NCBI GenBank assembly: GCA_913056285.1
Contig: CAJXNE010000114.1
Location: 1 to 6,600, forward strand
Length of the DNA stretch: 6,600 nt
From: an uncultured Zetaproteobacteria bacterium
Lineage (GTDB): Bacteria; Pseudomonadota; Zetaproteobacteria; Mariprofundales; Mariprofundaceae
Reading direction: 5' to 3'
Within the stretch, counting starts at the first letter, position 1; each line of letters starts with the position of its first letter. The position numbers were made by a program, and so were the translations under genes. The notes below the pieces were generated by a model. It did no database searches. It saw only the letters and a program-made list of their open reading frames with translations, and was not told the origin of the DNA. This document shows positions 6,451 to 6,600 of this stretch, piece after piece.

Positions 6451-6600
6451 CTAGGGCCTGTTCACACGTGTTTGATCGAAGCGCTGCTATCCCAAATGAG
6501 GCCAGTCAAGGCGCGAGGAGAGTTGTTGGTGAATCCAAATAAACAACAAGCAACGCTGAATGGCCTCATTTGGGGTGCAGCCCTGCGGGAAATGCCATTT
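6451..6600. repeat. Intergenic repeat / MITE-like element, truncated by the window edge
   Basis: No ORF of note lies here. CCCAAATGAGGCCA (6491-6504) and TGGCCTCATTTGGG (6561-6574) form a perfect 14-bp inverted repeat separated by 56 bases. It extends imperfectly outward through GCTGC (6483-6487) and GCAGC (6577-6581). Inside it, GTTGTT (6522-6527) and AACAAC (6542-6547) could form an inner stem. The left edge reads CTAGGGCCTGTTCACACGTG (6451-6470) and includes the palindrome ACACGTGT (6464-6471). A start of the form AGGGCCTGTT resembles the terminal inverted repeats of short dispersed elements in proteobacteria, so a matching end (AACAGGCCCT) is expected beyond base 6600. That last point is inference from general familiarity, not seen here. 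Confidence 0.55.

Overview
The window comes from a Gram-negative bacterium. Two products have signal peptides, one is an outer-membrane beta-barrel ending in Phe, and one belongs to the LolA-like periplasmic carrier family. Base composition is moderate (roughly half G+C by eye). The overall style suggests a Pseudomonadota member, such as a gamma- or zetaproteobacterium, but nothing in the sequence fixes the lineage and that placement is a guess.

Bases 150-4154 hold a tight four-gene plus-strand operon: a LolA-like periplasmic protein (150-914), two diverged FtsX/LolC/LolE-type ABC permeases (914-2122 and 2148-3383), and a LolD/MacB-type ATPase (best start 3465, ending 4154). The first pair overlaps by one base (TGATG). 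A 30-codon ORF links the second permease to the ATPase. After a 109-bp gap filled by an imperfect inverted-repeat element comes a signal-peptide-bearing beta-barrel protein (4264-5379), which may belong to the same transcription unit.

Together the five genes resemble a complete route across the envelope. The ATPase and permease pair would extract a lipid-like or lipoprotein substrate from the inner membrane, the LolA-like protein would carry it through the periplasm, and the barrel would act at the outer membrane. The architecture parallels LolCDE-LolA, but no LolB-like lipoprotein is visible. The substrate cannot be read from the sequence.

On the minus strand, 5349-6431 encodes a protein with two cyclic-nucleotide-binding-type domains and no DNA-binding domain. 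It is convergent with the barrel gene and their 3' ends overlap by 31 bp. The first domain keeps the phosphate-binding signature; the second has lost its arginine.

From about 6451 to the window edge there is no gene. That stretch looks like one end of an intergenic repeat or MITE-like element, with a perfect 14-bp inverted repeat inside. The first 149 bases contain no supported gene, only weak dyad symmetries. No tRNA, rRNA, CRISPR array, transposase gene or convincing intrinsic terminator was seen.
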